A program made the position numbers and the translations under genes. DNA of 64,000 nt from the NCBI RefSeq assembly GCF_029784135.1, contig NC_073745.1:78053569-78117568 (forward strand). The letters run 5' to 3'. The notes beneath the pieces were generated by a model that saw nothing but the letters and a program-made list of their open reading frames with translations, made no database searches and was not told the DNA's origin. Below are positions 1 through 11,510 of the stretch, in pieces; the stretch's first letter is position 1; every line of letters begins with the position of its first letter. Origin of the DNA: Toxorhynchites rutilus septentrionalis. Taxonomy: Eukaryota > Arthropoda > Insecta > Diptera > Culicidae.

Positions 1-808
1 CTGACGAAGCTCAGAATTTCTGCCAATCAATGAGTACATCGACCAGAACAAAATATTACAATTCGTGACGATTTTATTAACGTAAGCCCTTGAAATTAGA
101 TGTCTGTCTAGCGTGAGTCCTAATTAGACCACAGAGCGCCATTGCTGTCGTCTTGGTCAGCGGCTTTTTCCACTGTATAACAATTGTCTAGTTACACCAA
201 ATTGTTGCGAAATAGAAGCGAATTCGTAAGAATTCTATTCTGGATGCGCAGAGACCCTTCTATTTTTTTCTAGGACAGGCATCAAATGGCATCGTTTTCG
301 CCATCTGTCACACCGATTCGCTCTCCAATCCGCACTAACGAGCGAGTTGTGTTTACAACTTAAGGCGAACAGACTTTGATGGTTCCCATAACAATTAGAA
401 TTACATAACAATAGAGGAAATATTGCATTTAAGTTCCGCCCGATGGCAACTTGCTCACACGGTTTGAAAGCAAAATCAGAATTTTCAATTTCTGTTAACC
501 AGTCTTGGATGCTTCCACACCACTAAAACTTTATACTAAAGTGTTATTTTGAAAGTTTCAATTCAGCCTTAAATAATACCCGAACAAGCGGCTTGAATAA
601 TATAATTTCATAGTCTTATGTCGGAAAAGCAGTCGTATCCCAAACACAACCTCCTACAATTTTGCAATTTTTCTTTACCGATAGAAAAATGAGCATCATT
701 TTATTAACGTGCATTATATTGGTGGACTAATTAAGGTGAAGGTGGAAGCTAGCCACAAATGGCTGCGACAATGGTGCTCATTTCTTTCATCTCCCTCCTT
801 CATCCCTC
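1..808. other. No gene recognised
   Basis: I see no supportable gene, RNA or complete mobile element here. A short stretch near 641-672 (complement of an AGGAGGTTGTGT motif) resembles sequence next to palindromic elements at 35.55 and 41.17 kb, so it may be a small repeat fragment. Confidence 0.5.
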
Positions 809-811
809 GCT

Positions 812-1088
812 TCTTCTTCTTCTTCTTCAATGGCACTAACGTTCCTAGAGGAACTTCGCCGTCTCAACGTAGTATTACTTGCGTCATTTTTATTAGTACT
901 TAGTTGAGATTTCTATGCCAAATAACACGCCTTGAATGCATTCTGAGTGGCAAGCTCTAGAATACGCGTGATCACAGTGCAAGTCGGAGGAAATTTCTTT
1001 GACGAAAAATTCCCCCGACCAGAACGGGAATCGAACCCGAACACCCGGCATGTTAGTTATGACGCTAACCCCTCGCCCGAAAATCAAT
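812..1088 (-). mobile_element. tRNA-derived SINE
   Basis: Read on the minus strand, the head near 1020-1085 has a tRNA-like layout: a possible anticodon stem GTTAG/CTAAC and a clear B-box (GGTTCGATTCC). A roughly 200-bp body follows and ends in a (GAA)n tail, seen as (TTC)n at 812-829. A pol III head, short body and simple-repeat tail are diagnostic of tRNA-derived SINEs. The eight-base loop and unpaired acceptor ends argue against a functional tRNA gene. I recall similar tails in Aedes SINEs, but family assignment was not checked. Confidence 0.7.
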
Positions 1089-2760
1089 AATTTTGCGAAA
1101 CAGTGTGAAGAAAATGATTGTTTTCGCACACATCCCATCAAGTAATATCAGCCTAACTCTAATCGATTACTCACAAGATAATCAATTTTCATCTGCTGTC
1201 GCACTGTATAGTGAAAACGTCGGAAAACTCGAGCTAGTGCTCTAAAAGTTATATTTTCATTTTTCAATCTTCGGCTATGGGTTTGTTTGTATTGGTGAAA
1301 GTTTGTATGTATATTTTTTCGACACTGATGCCAGATAACATCATCGACACAGCTATAAAAACCACTCAGTAAAATGTTATTCCTGAGTCATGTCATGAAA
1401 GTCAATAGAATAAAATAGTGTTGATATCAATACAATTATTGTTTTTACGTTTAATGGGTCTATAATGTAAGTTTTAGCAACTTTAACATTGGGTAAGAAA
1501 ATTGTATTGCAAAGCTCGGAACACTGCCACGGCTGCCTATGCTTTCAAAAACAGTAAACGGAAAAGTATTACATTCAATCAAAATGCCTCGGCCAACGAA
1601 GAGAAGGGTTAAGGCTCTCCAACGTGAATATGTGGAAACAATACGATCAACGAAGGAAAATATTAAGAAATTATCAACATCGAGTTACTATGCGGAAGAA
1701 CTTGTTAATACCAAAAGAGCCCCAATTCGCAGGTGTTATAAATTTGCTCATATTACGCTCGCGTATAATCAGAATTTAACTTCATATGCAAATGCACCTT
1801 CTATATATATTTATATTTGCAATTGTTCATCGGAACATATCGTTGATACATTTTACTTTAGTATTGAATTGTTATTTTTTTTTCAAATGTATTCAATGAC
1901 TCGTGTCAATGAAGCGCCACACAGTCTGATAAGTGGATTGATCTATTTACGTGTGTTTTGTTCTTCTCTCACAAACACTATTACCCCATTTTTACACGTG
2001 GGTTTACCTATACTACTACAATGGCTAGCTTCCACCTTCACCTTAAAGGAAATTTGAAAATTTGACCAGAGGTGGATATATTTTTTAACAAACTATATAA
2101 ACAAATAAAGAACGTAGAGAAACGAAAGGTTTGTAACGACGAGGACGAGGAAAATCTCGTCCTGATCAGAAATTTAACCCGCAGCCCTCACCACGATAAT
2201 TATAATATGAAGAATTTGATTAATGAATTCACGTAAAGTTTTGATAGTATCTTCAATTCCTAATCATTTTGAATATCCGTCTACGAACATTGTTTCCAGA
2301 TAAACACATGTGCACATCATTTTGGAAACCTGGATGGAAGGCGAGAAAACTCCTCTAGAAACAATCGTCCCACAATCGGACCCATTGATCTAATTCTGAC
2401 TAATTTCAGATTCTTTCTTGGACATGCTACTATAGAGATCCGTCATTCGCAGGCGGAATTTCATCAATAGGTGAAGTTACTAGAATATAATATGTTGAAA
2501 AAGTACTTATGCTGTACTATACTTGCCACCAGAAAAAAACTTATTGAAACTAATTCTTTTAGTTGCAATCTATCATGATAATATGCTCCATTTGAAAAGA
2601 ATAGAACTATTCTATCCACATCATCAACATTTTCGGTTATAACGGGTCTCTCATTAAGGAACCAATTATCCACTATTCGGCCACACATTTTGACCGGAAT
2701 CTTTTATATTTCGCGTTGGATGTTGTCACCGAGCTTGTTGTTGCGGGCTACTTGGCTTAG
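1089..2760. other. No gene recognised; one unassigned ORF
   Basis: An open frame at 1539-2057 (+, 172 codons) starts with a basic stretch (PRPTKRRVKALQREY) and then becomes AT-rich and low-complexity. I recognise no domain. The first 60 or so residues could be a fragment of an older coding sequence. No splice, promoter or family evidence supports a gene. Confidence 0.3.
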
Positions 2761-2764
2761 ACCA

Positions 2765-3565
2765 GTGATTTGAAATAGCCACATAAAAAAAAACCAATGG
2801 CGTCAAATCAAATGAACGAGGCGGTCAATCGACAAATTAATTTCTGTGACAAGTGGCACCGTCTTGTTGAAATCACAGTTCAAGATTTTCCAACTCTGGC
2901 CAAAAATAGTCTTCCCACATGTCGCGATAGCGCACCTCATTGACGATAATATGATTGTTATTTTCTTTAACGAAGAAATACGTCCCAATCAATCCTCCGA
3001 CATGAAAACCACACAAAAACATTTTTTTTTGTTGATGAAACCTATGTGATTTTAAATCTGACCAATAACGCTGGTTGACAAAGATATTCCCGTTTCCACT
3101 TCACGGTGAAAACGAAATGAAGTGTATCCGCGTTTTAAATTTCAACTGAAGCTTGTCATTATAAAAAAAATCTATCAGATACAATTTTGGTGGGAGATTA
3201 TTTTACCAAATGAAAAAAAAACTATGTTTTCAATTGTCATTGAACACTAATTTGGTACGGAGAAGTTATTTTTCATTTATAATTTCTATATGAATGGTGT
3301 TCATTCTACCTGAAACCCTATTATCATCTTTTCACCGTGAAGTGTGTACGGGAAATTGGCCCGAAGCCATTTAGCCAGAAATGAGCCTCATCCCTGAAGA
3401 TAATTTTGTGATAAAAATCATCAGTTTCTTCAAGATTCGACAATCGAAGAAGTTTCGGCGCTCCGTATGGTGGCTTTAGTTCTTGAGTCAATTTGCTCAT
3501 GTAAGGATGTAGCAAGAGATCTTTTCGCAAAATACGCCATAATGAGGAAAATGTTGAATTTAACT
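2765..3565 (-). pseudogene. Degenerate Tc1/mariner-superfamily transposase
   Basis: The minus strand carries, in order, LWRILRKDL-LLHPY (end of the helix-turn-helix region), LTQELK, IIFRDEAHFWLNG (first catalytic Asp), then FVNQRYWSD, IGTYFF, VNEVRYRDM, FQQDGATCH (second Asp) and RSFDLTPL (third catalytic region). These are the hallmark motifs of the insect DDE transposase family with SDEAHFWLNG and QQDGATCH signatures. The reading frame is broken by stops and frame changes, and by a MITE at 3089-3352 splitting the protein just after the first catalytic motif. Terminal inverted repeats were not identified, so the element is a non-functional relic. Confidence 0.8.
3089..3352. mobile_element. 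MITE with CACTTCACGGTG inverted ends
   Basis: The ends are inverted repeats: CCCGTTTCCACTTCACGGTG on the left and the complement of CCCGTACACACTTCACGGTG on the right. The interior is AT-rich and non-coding. It interrupts a transposase pseudogene, whose motifs resume on both sides, so it is a later insertion. It shares terminal and internal sequence with the element at 5493-5877. Confidence 0.75.
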
Positions 3566-5238
3566 AACGTTTTGATATAGACAGATCATTAAAATGTCTT
3601 AAGGGTTCGTTAACACGAAGATACAAAACTGTAAAGTCACTGATGAATGACCCTTTAATAATTCACAGAACTTTTCAACCTTTGCTCGTGAGGTAAAACG
3701 TGCAAAATGAGCTAGCATCTCATTGGATAGCAATTTACTTCGTTCAAAAACTGGTTGTTGGGCGAACTGGTGATGAAATGGAGGTGTGTCGGATGTAACA
3801 ACACGCGCTGTTCGCACACGCAAACAACCCACAGAAGCCGGTATACACAGTACTATCGTCAATTATCGTTTAGATTGGATAATTACGCTGGATACAATAA
3901 GCGAATGAACCTAGCGTCTCTTCCCAGATAGATTGAGCAGCCCCGATCAGACAAGAATAGATCGATCTTCAAAGTACGCATCAAGTTTTTTGAGCTTCGC
4001 GCCTCTCTGCTGGTACTTATCAGCTTGTATGTCTACAATACGTCGATTTCTTTATGCGCCGAACAAGTTAGAAACCGGCAGGTTCAATGTGCGACTCGCG
4101 AGCACCACTTCTTGCAGTGATTTTTTGCTGTTACAATGACGACTGATGGAACAAAATAGAAAACGGAGAAAAGATAAATCGATGACCGTAAAATATATTC
4201 GGTTTTGTCAATTTGTCTTTAAAATATGTTCGCGTAGTCGAACTCGGATCTAGACTGGCTGAAATTGTGTCACCCGTTCATTGATTGGAAACTGGTAAAA
4301 AATGTGAAAGAATAATTCCATGAATACCTGTCGGTGAAGCCACCACTGTAAACCCAAAATGGAAAAACAAATTCAAATTTTACAGGTTCGTGCCCTATGA
4401 CTGAATAAATTAAGCGTTCTATCAGCTGTTTTCCAGCGTTCTATCAGCTGTATTTGTGATTCGCACTACTAATACTACCCCTACTACAACCATCACAATC
4501 ACAGACGCTTCCTCAAAGAAATTGCCCGATCATATGGAGTCAATAGCCGGTGCTGACCGTGTACTGTGCACAAGCTGCTTCACCTTATGCGTGTGACGAT
4601 GATAACCGTTAGGATTTTTATTGAGCGAAAACGAAAACGATTTAATCATTCCCCACGATCCGTCTGCGCGCTGTTGCTTATTCTGTTCGTTGAAATCGTC
4701 GAAGCTGGAGAGGAATGTTATGATATAGCAACCGAAGATGTTTAGGTTTTTGATATGATTAACATAGAGATGGAAATAACTTTGTTATCAACTCTCAGCA
4801 GTCGATAATACTATACATCGAACAAGTTTCGATCAGACAATGTTTCAAGATCTCGGCGCAATTGGCGATCATCAAGATGAGTGGATAAAATGTTTCCACT
4901 TCACGATTTGCTTCATCATCGGACGGATGTCCGTCAAGAGATTCGCAAACAGAACGTTGAATAAATTTACACTCTCAAAAGGTACTATTATTCGAGCTTG
5001 TGGGAGTTTCGCGAATGGGTACGTTCAAGACTACAAGTCAGGGATGCCAGATTCACTAGCTTTACTAACATTACTCGGACAACGATCAATATGTGGAGGA
5101 AGTGTGTTCCTCGATATGTATGGAATTCATAATATTCTCGTATTTTTGTGGAGAACGGGTTATGTACTGCCGTAATCTCGCAGTGACGCAAGTGCCAGAG
5201 GGAAGAATTTTCAGTATGAGACTTTTCTTAAAATTGCA
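3566..5238. other. No gene recognised
   Basis: Open frames here (for example 4840-5175, +) match nothing I recognise and have no splice context. A short direct duplication (AGCGTTCTATCAGCTGT, twice between about 4410 and 4460) is the only local structure noted. Confidence 0.4.
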
Positions 5239-5480
5239 TGTACAGGGTCTTCAAACTAAACGCTCACGCAACCGATTTTTATTTTCAAAAAACTTATTTT
5301 AGGACATTTTCGATGTGACCACCCCTTTTTCCGATAAGGCGTTTTAAACGGTGAACAAAATTTTTCATGCACAACTCTACCATTACGACTTTGATGCTGT
5401 TCAAAATTCGAGTTATTTCTTCTTTGAGTTCCTCCAAATTTTGTTTTTTTTTGTACTAAACTAAAAATATTTCTTGAACT
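5239..5480 (-). pseudogene. Transposase C-terminal remnant with one terminal repeat
   Basis: On the minus strand a frame reads an amphipathic segment ending in LKRLIGKRGGHIE, like the C-terminal tail of some Tc1/mariner-superfamily transposases (a basic helix, then a GGHxE/H motif). Just beyond it on the + strand, TACAGGGTCTTCAAACTAAA at about 5243 looks like a terminal inverted repeat. The other end is not visible; a MITE begins at 5493. Assignment rests on motif resemblance alone. Confidence 0.4.
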
Positions 5481-5492
5481 ATTGAGGATAAT

Positions 5493-5877
5493 GGGCCTAA
5501 TTCTCGAATACACTACGAATACACTTCACGGTGGAAACGGAATGAAACGTATTCGCGATGACAACGGTACGGTGTCGACATCTGGATACGAGATTAGTTT
5601 CCCACTAAACTTATCATTATAATATCAAATTATCTTCAGATGAAATTTTTGTATGAGATTATTATATCACATGAAGAAAACAAAGTTTTCCACTCACATT
5701 GAATACCAGTTTGATACGAAGAAGTGAATTTTCATTAATGATTTTTTATTGCTCATTCTGCCTGAAAACTCATCATTATCTTCGACACTTCACTAACTCG
5801 TAAAACGTAGTTCAATGGCGTTCCGTTTATTTAGTTTCCACCGTGAAGTGCATTCGAGAATCAGGCCTAATAAAAGA
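5493..5877. mobile_element. MITE, CACTTCACGGTGGAAAC family
   Basis: Left and right ends are inverted copies of GGCCTRATTCTCGAATRCAC followed by TTCACGGTGGAAAC; the left end has a short ACTACGAAT duplication. No coding capacity. A related internal segment (GTCGACATCTGGATACGA) recurs near 48800, marking a dispersed family. Confidence 0.75.
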
Positions 5878-6235
5878 CTGTGTTCAACGATGTCCGTGCT
5901 GAGAGAATTAACTCCTACTATTACTACTTTTTACTACTAAGATGGAATAGTGTTACTTCTCCTGGCTGCGTCTTGGTTTTGTTTAAGCTCTGTATCTACT
6001 ATCAATTGTAACAATGGTATTATACCAAGGACCGACATACAGCTGTACTAGCGTTGTACGTATACAGCGTTGTACAGGTACCACAGTAGCATGACATACA
6101 TACACAATCAATCTGTTTCAATATAAAAATGCTCTTCAGGCGTTTGCTGCAAATTTATTTAAACCGGCGCAGGAGGATTTGATCTGTAATTGTTGCCATA
6201 ATCGATAACTGAGCATCATGACTGATAAAGAAGCG
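5878..6235. other. No gene recognised
   Basis: Nothing supportable was seen; the sequence is AT-rich with small local repeats such as GCGTTGTAC around 6050-6080. Confidence 0.4.
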
Positions 6236-6630
6236 AACGAACTGATATTTATTTCACCATATCGACGAATGCCGCAATCGATCGTCGTTCCCAATTGTTG
6301 GGAAGGGGGTATTATTTTTGCTAAGTAATTCCGAGAAGGAATTCATTTTTTCTCAAGCGGTAATAATTCTTCTCCGGATCAACGAAAGAGTAAGTTAATC
6401 ATTTCAAACAATTGCGATGTGAGATAAGGATGTTTACGCTCACATGCCTATACATGATTCAAATTGTCCTGGCTTTACGTTGGGTAATTCCGCGACGGAA
6501 TCGATTCTTCCTTTGAGCGTTAATAATTCTTTTCCGTCTAAACGAAGTGGTATAATAATAAAGTGATTAGATATAAATTTATTATATTAGATATAAATTT
6601 TATCTAAATGATAAAATGTCTAAGAGTTAT
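6236..6630. repeat. Dispersed repeat, inverted relative to 10140-10335
   Basis: Sequence around the motif GACGAATGCCGCAATCGATCG, and the downstream ATAAAATGTCTAAGAGT motif, recurs in inverse orientation at 10140-10335 and partly at 10690-10800. The block also contains an imperfect internal direct repeat (two versions of TTAATAATTCTTYTCCG). It may represent ends of a larger element, but no target duplication was identified. Confidence 0.5.
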
Positions 6631-6761
6631 ATGCTTGTTTATTGCTAAGCTAACGTTAGTCCTACGTTCTTCTTCATCATATATGAAGGGTATTTCAATA
6701 GGGACGCTACAAAAGTAGACCGATAGGGACAGCAAACTATATCATATTTTTTCCCGCTATC

Positions 6762-8420
6762 TTGACAATTCTCTTCAGTAAGGTTTGCCATTTCATAATG
6801 GAAGGATACACGATCCAACAACGAGTCGAGATTATTGAAATTTACTACCAAAATTCTGAAATTGAAATTGAAATGGTCTCAACTTTAAGAGCGCTACGTC
6901 CAATCTATGATCGTCAGAATCGTCCTGCCAGGGTGCCAATGAAAATGGTCATCTCGAATTTTAAAAAGTTACCCTATAAAAAATTTTCACCACCTCGAAA
7001 AAACACTCTATGCAAAATATTAGCTCAATCGGACTTAAGGGAGAGTGGTGCAAAGCGGTAAAAGTTTGAGTTTTTTGAAAATCGAAAAATCACCCAAAGT
7101 AGGAGTAAGGGAAATCGGGGTTTTCGAAAATAAAAATTGATGCCAAATGTCTTGAAATTGCATGAAACGTTGAGATCTAGTGTGATCTCAAAAAAAAAAT
7201 TTTTTTGTCAAAAATCGACACTTTAGGAGTTTTTTTTTCGGAATACGAAACGAAAAGTATGATTTTGGGTGCGAATAAAAATAGTTATCTCGATTAGTTA
7301 TTTCTCGATTGGTCGTTTTTCCGCCTGAAAAATCGATTTTAGACAACAAAAAATTAAGATAACTGTAAATCTCGACGTGTCATGCAGTTTTATAACATTT
7401 GGCATAAAATTTTTTTTTTATAAAAACCCCGATTTCCGGTGATTTTTCGGTTTTCAAAAAACTAAAATTTTAACGTTTGTGACATTAGTAAATGAAGTTC
7501 GAATGAGCTAATATTTTGCATAAAGTATATTACCGTGCAAATCAACATTTCGTAGCAAGTTCCGAATGAAAAATCGAGATAACTATTTTTATTGGCACCC
7601 TAAACTATACTTTTCCCAGAGTACAGTCCCAGAGTAAATTTTTGACAAAAATTTTTTTTTCGAGATGACACTAGATCTCGACGTTTCATGCAATTAAGAC
7701 ATTTGGCATCAACTTTTTTTTCGAAAACCTCGATTTTCCTTTACTTGTGTGATTTTTCGAAACTCAAACTTTGACCGCTTTTCGCCACTCTCCCTTAAGT
7801 CCGATTGAGCTGAAATTTGGCATAGGTTTTTTTTTGAAGTGGTGAACATTTTGTATAGGGTAACTTTTTGAAATTTTAGGGTCGATTTTTTCCCATACAT
7901 TCATTGGCACCATAACGGTGCCCGTAGTGTTGAGAATATTGCTGCCGCTAGCGCATCAATTGAGGAAGACCCAAATTAGTCTCTCACACGTCGTTCTTAA
8001 GCGTTGGGCACCTCTGTGACGGCGTTGTGGTGAATTTTGCGAAAAGATATTGGCCTACATCCTTACAAGATCAAAATGACGCGAAAACTGAAGCCACTTG
8101 ACCACCAGAAGCGTCGTATGTTCATGAATTGGGAATTGGCCGGCACGTTACTGTGAATGGGAATCGCTACCGCTCAATGATAACCGAATATTTTTGTCCC
8201 GAATTGGATGATATGGACTTGGGCAATAAGTGGTTTCAAAAGGATGGCGCCACAAGCCACACAACGAATTTAATAATTGATTTATTGAAAACTTGAAAGT
8301 TTAGTGAGCGAATTATCTCACGAAATGGCCCAGTCAATTGGCCGCCTCGGTCGTGTGATTCGACGTCATTAGACTATTTCTTGTGGTATCGTACGATTTA
8401 TGCTTGAAAACCGTCGAAAA
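6762..8420 (+). pseudogene. Degenerate Tc1/mariner-superfamily transposase
   Basis: The start reads MEGYTIQQRVEIIEIYYQNSE followed by LRPIYDRQNRPAR, a typical N-terminal helix-turn-helix of the QQDGATxHT family. After a 980-bp insertion the gene resumes with VENIAAASASIEED, then LHPYKI(K/M)-type and LKPLDHQKRRMF motifs. An internal deletion removes the first catalytic region, and the frame continues with HVTVNGNRYRSMITEYF, WFQKDGATSHT (second Asp), GPVNWPPRSCDSTSLDY (third catalytic region). Stops and frameshifts are frequent. It is the same family as the minus-strand relic at 2765-3565. Confidence 0.8.
6932..7911. mobile_element. Foldback MITE with long inverted arms
   Basis: The ends are GGTGCCAATGAAAATGGTCA and its imperfect complement, and the inverted similarity runs inward for roughly 250 bp (shared CATGCAATT, GACATTTGGCATCAA and CTCCCTTAAGTCCGATTGAG blocks). 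There is no coding capacity. It splits the surrounding transposase pseudogene, so it inserted later. Related sequence occurs at 34860-35540 and, more weakly, at 13290-13500. Confidence 0.75.
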
Positions 8421-8439
8421 TTGAGTTCAGCGTCTGGTC

Positions 8440-8860
8440 CTCTGCAAGCGTGTAGTGATGTCTAAATTTTTCATTTATTCGATTATCGATTAATCGTTGG
8501 GACATTTTGTCAATATTCGATTCATTCGAATAATTGTATTTCAATATTCGATTATTCGAGCGAATAATAATTTCCTGTAATAATCACGTTGTCATTCTGG
8601 CCGCGTGGTCTATCGGGTTGTCGATGTTAGGTGGTTGGATAAAAAAATGTTGGATAAAAAAAAATATAGCCAAATTCTTAACCCAAAAATGCATTAACCT
8701 TGAGAAAGGTTTCTTCTTTCATTAATCGCGATTGCAGTGACAATTATTCAATGTATTCATATTTCGATTTCAAATTATTCGATACAAAATTACTCGATTA
8801 TAGTTTCGGATATTCGATTATTTGAATTAATCGAGCGATTAACCGACGTCTCTACAAGCG
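8440..8860. repeat. ATTCGATTAATCG-rich MITE remnant
   Basis: Many short permutations of ATTCGATTAATCG occur on both strands, resembling 13530-13680 and the element at 37478-37780. No boundaries could be set. Confidence 0.4.
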
Positions 8861-10139
8861 TGCCCGTGCCCGTGGTGGCCATGCAAAAGAAATCGAGTTT
8901 CATACATGATGGTATCAAATGTACTTTCACACTTCACCTGCCTTGACAAAGACACTTCATTGTCGTTCGACGCTTCTCAGCAAACCGTGTCCGTTTCGGT
9001 AAACATCAAACGACATACTTGAAATGGATTCCCGAGCGGGCAGCGGGTTTATATACAGATTTGTGATTTCATTAGCAGAGTTTAATTGTAGATTTGAATT
9101 GAAAAAAAGGAAAAATCAAAAGAGAGCAACCGTGCCGACTAGACGTGTTTGTTGCTTCCCTCCTTGAGTGTCCGTGTTTTTCTGTTTGTGGCGGCGGATG
9201 ACAGCGGTTGTTTTATGGACTGTGAGCTCCAGTACACAGTAATGGACATTTTTCATGGTGTATAGGGAATTGTGTTCAATATTTTCCTTCATATGCATGT
9301 TCGTTTGTATATTTCACCATCGGAGTCTACATACATTATGAGCTAAGTTTTCTATTCAACATATATTCTCATTAATTCCTTTTAAGCTTTTATAGAATTA
9401 TATATTACATTAATACTTTAATTCTTTAACCCTTTATTAATTCAATCATTCTTCAATTTTCAATTATTTAACCCTTTAGTTCTCCAATTCTTCAGTAGCC
9501 ACAATTGTAATTGGAAAAAGACAAAGCGTGTTGAATAAGGAAATATATCACCGGTTTGATTGGTTTTAGAGGATTTCTCCCGGTTACATTTTCAGGTTTC
9601 CCAAACATAACTCTCCGTCGTCGCGATCGGATTTCGATGAAAAGTACGTGCGATAAATAACAGAATATATAGCCGGTCCAATTAATTCTACAGGTTTTCC
9701 TTCTGAGGATACCTGAAGATAACCTCTGCTGCGTGTTGCGACACATAAGGTGTTCGGAATGTCGTTCCGTTTAGCGTTCACATAATCACATCACTTACCT
9801 CAGTGAATTCTGATTATTACCTCTTCCCACTAACAATTATCCCTTCCTTGATGAACGCTAGGGAACCACGCTCCCATCCCCTGGTGACTGTAAGGACGTG
9901 GCCGGCGTCGTTATTGATCATTTAAAGCTCGAATCACCGAAAATTGCACAACGAGAATGATTTGCTAGCTCCAAGCGTCATTCTGTGTATTCTTTGTGCA
10001 ATTTGGTTAGTTCAGGTCAATCACGGAGAGCAACTACGAATTGTACAGTCTACCCATACGCAAAATTTGTGATTCCATTAGCATGTTTTCAATGCAATTT
10101 TTAGGCTATTGAAACAAGTTTTCCAGTCATAAATAAATA
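8861..10139. other. No gene recognised
   Basis: Short open frames lack recognisable domains. About 9340-9490 is a low-complexity AT-rich tract. Sequence near 9030-9080 (CGAGCGGGCAGCGGGTTTATATACAGATTTGTG, paraphrased by its core GATTTGTG) recurs diverged near 10060 and 10605-10650. Confidence 0.4.
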
Positions 10140-10868
10140 AGCATATGACTCTTAGACATTTTATCATTTGAATAAAATGATTACAATCCACTTCGTTTAG
10201 TTGGAAAATAATTATTAACACTTAAAGAGGAATTGATTTCTTCTCGAAAATACCTAGCACAAATAAAACCCCTTTCCTGCCAATATGAAACATCGATCGA
10301 TTGTGGCATTCGTCAACAAATGATATTAAAATTCGTGCTTTCATAAAACAATATGATTTTTTGATATGATGAAATCTCTACACCATATCAAACATTTTAT
10401 TTTCTCCGCTATCAAATCCGTAGCCAATGTCACCATTTGTAAACAATCTGTATCAAATCGCCATTCACACTTCGTTTTTCGGTTTTTCGGAGAGTTCGCT
10501 CCGGCTGCAGAAAAGAAATCGAATTGGGAGAGAAGAGCGTAGTGTTTAAGCAAGCGAGTAAGACTATCTTCCCGTCACTTTCCAATGCCAACTAAATGGA
10601 TTTCCGAGCAGGTGCCAGCTCACATACAGATTTGTGTGATTTCAATAGCCTGCCTTCGAAGCATTTTTTAAGCTTCAATCATCAATTCAATTCAATTCAA
10701 TTCAATTTAAAGCTCATATAATTCTTAGACATTTTATCTTTCGAATGAAGTGATTTTCATACCACTTCGTTCAGCCGCCAGAGAATTACTGACGTTTAAA
10801 ACCTTACACTCCAAGTGTCACACTCTCGTTTCCGAAACTTTGAACTTACACCCGGTACAGGAATGAAA
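10140..10868. repeat. Dispersed repeat block ending at a palindrome
   Basis: 10140-10335 is an inverted diverged copy of 6236-6630, and 10690-10800 is a second partial copy (TTCTTAGACATTTTAT, ACCACTTCGTT). The block ends at the palindrome at 10869-10884. Confidence 0.45.
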
Positions 10869-10884
10869 GACGTAGTCCTACGTC
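10869..10884. repeat. Palindromic module GACGTAGTCCTACGTC
   Basis: A 16-bp near-perfect palindrome that occurs, with one to a few changes, at several other places here and forms one end of the histone-bearing unit at 52714. Confidence 0.7.
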
Positions 10885-11510
10885 AAAACAAAAAAGCATA
10901 TACTTCCGTAGACAATACATTAAATTTCGTAGATTTTCCGATATCGGTCCGTATCCCCGTAAAAATCGAACAAATCCTACGATCATTTCCGTAGATCTGG
11001 CATCGGTGCTTTGATTGATCCCTGATGACGCCGTAGCAAGTTTACTGCTAGCGTTTGAGGTTGAAAATTTGCGCCATTAACACCGAGCCGACGGGTGGAG
11101 GAAGGCCAGCAATTCAATATTTACGCTTCGACTGCTGTGTATAGGTGGGACGCATGCTTGATTTTATAAACACAAATCACCGATATAAACAAACCAAACA
11201 AAGCTTTGTTACTTCTGTATGTAGGCGCTTACCGTTTGCGAGCGAGAAGCACGTGCTGAATGATAGCAATGACTCAGATCGAATGCGTTATCAATATGTA
11301 TAGGAGTTGTTGTACTGCGCTACCGCTGTAACAAACATATTCGTTGTTCGTCATTCCTTGTTCATTTTACGATAATAACAGAGTATAATTCAATAATAAC
11401 TTATTCCATCGGAAACGGAACAACCCTGAAATTTGAAAAATTATTGTTGAGAATAAATGATCGTTTTGTTATTTTCTTTCCGATTTCAGACTGACGTAAG
11501 CGTGGATAAG
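10885..11510. other. Upstream region of the BTB gene
   Basis: No separate gene seen. A pyrimidine-rich tract ending in TTTCCGATTTCAG at about 11490 looks like a 3' splice site, so a non-coding first exon of the BTB gene probably lies upstream in this interval; I could not place it. Confidence 0.45.

Noticed and set aside
1020..1085. A functional tRNA gene
   Set aside because: The B-box is good, but the loop is eight bases, the acceptor stem does not pair and a (GAA)n-tailed body follows. It is a SINE head.
1539..2057. A 172-codon protein-coding gene
   Set aside because: Only the first third looks protein-like; the rest is low-complexity and there is no domain or splice context.
4840..5175. 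A 111-codon gene
   Set aside because: No recognisable domain, and it lies among mobile-element debris.
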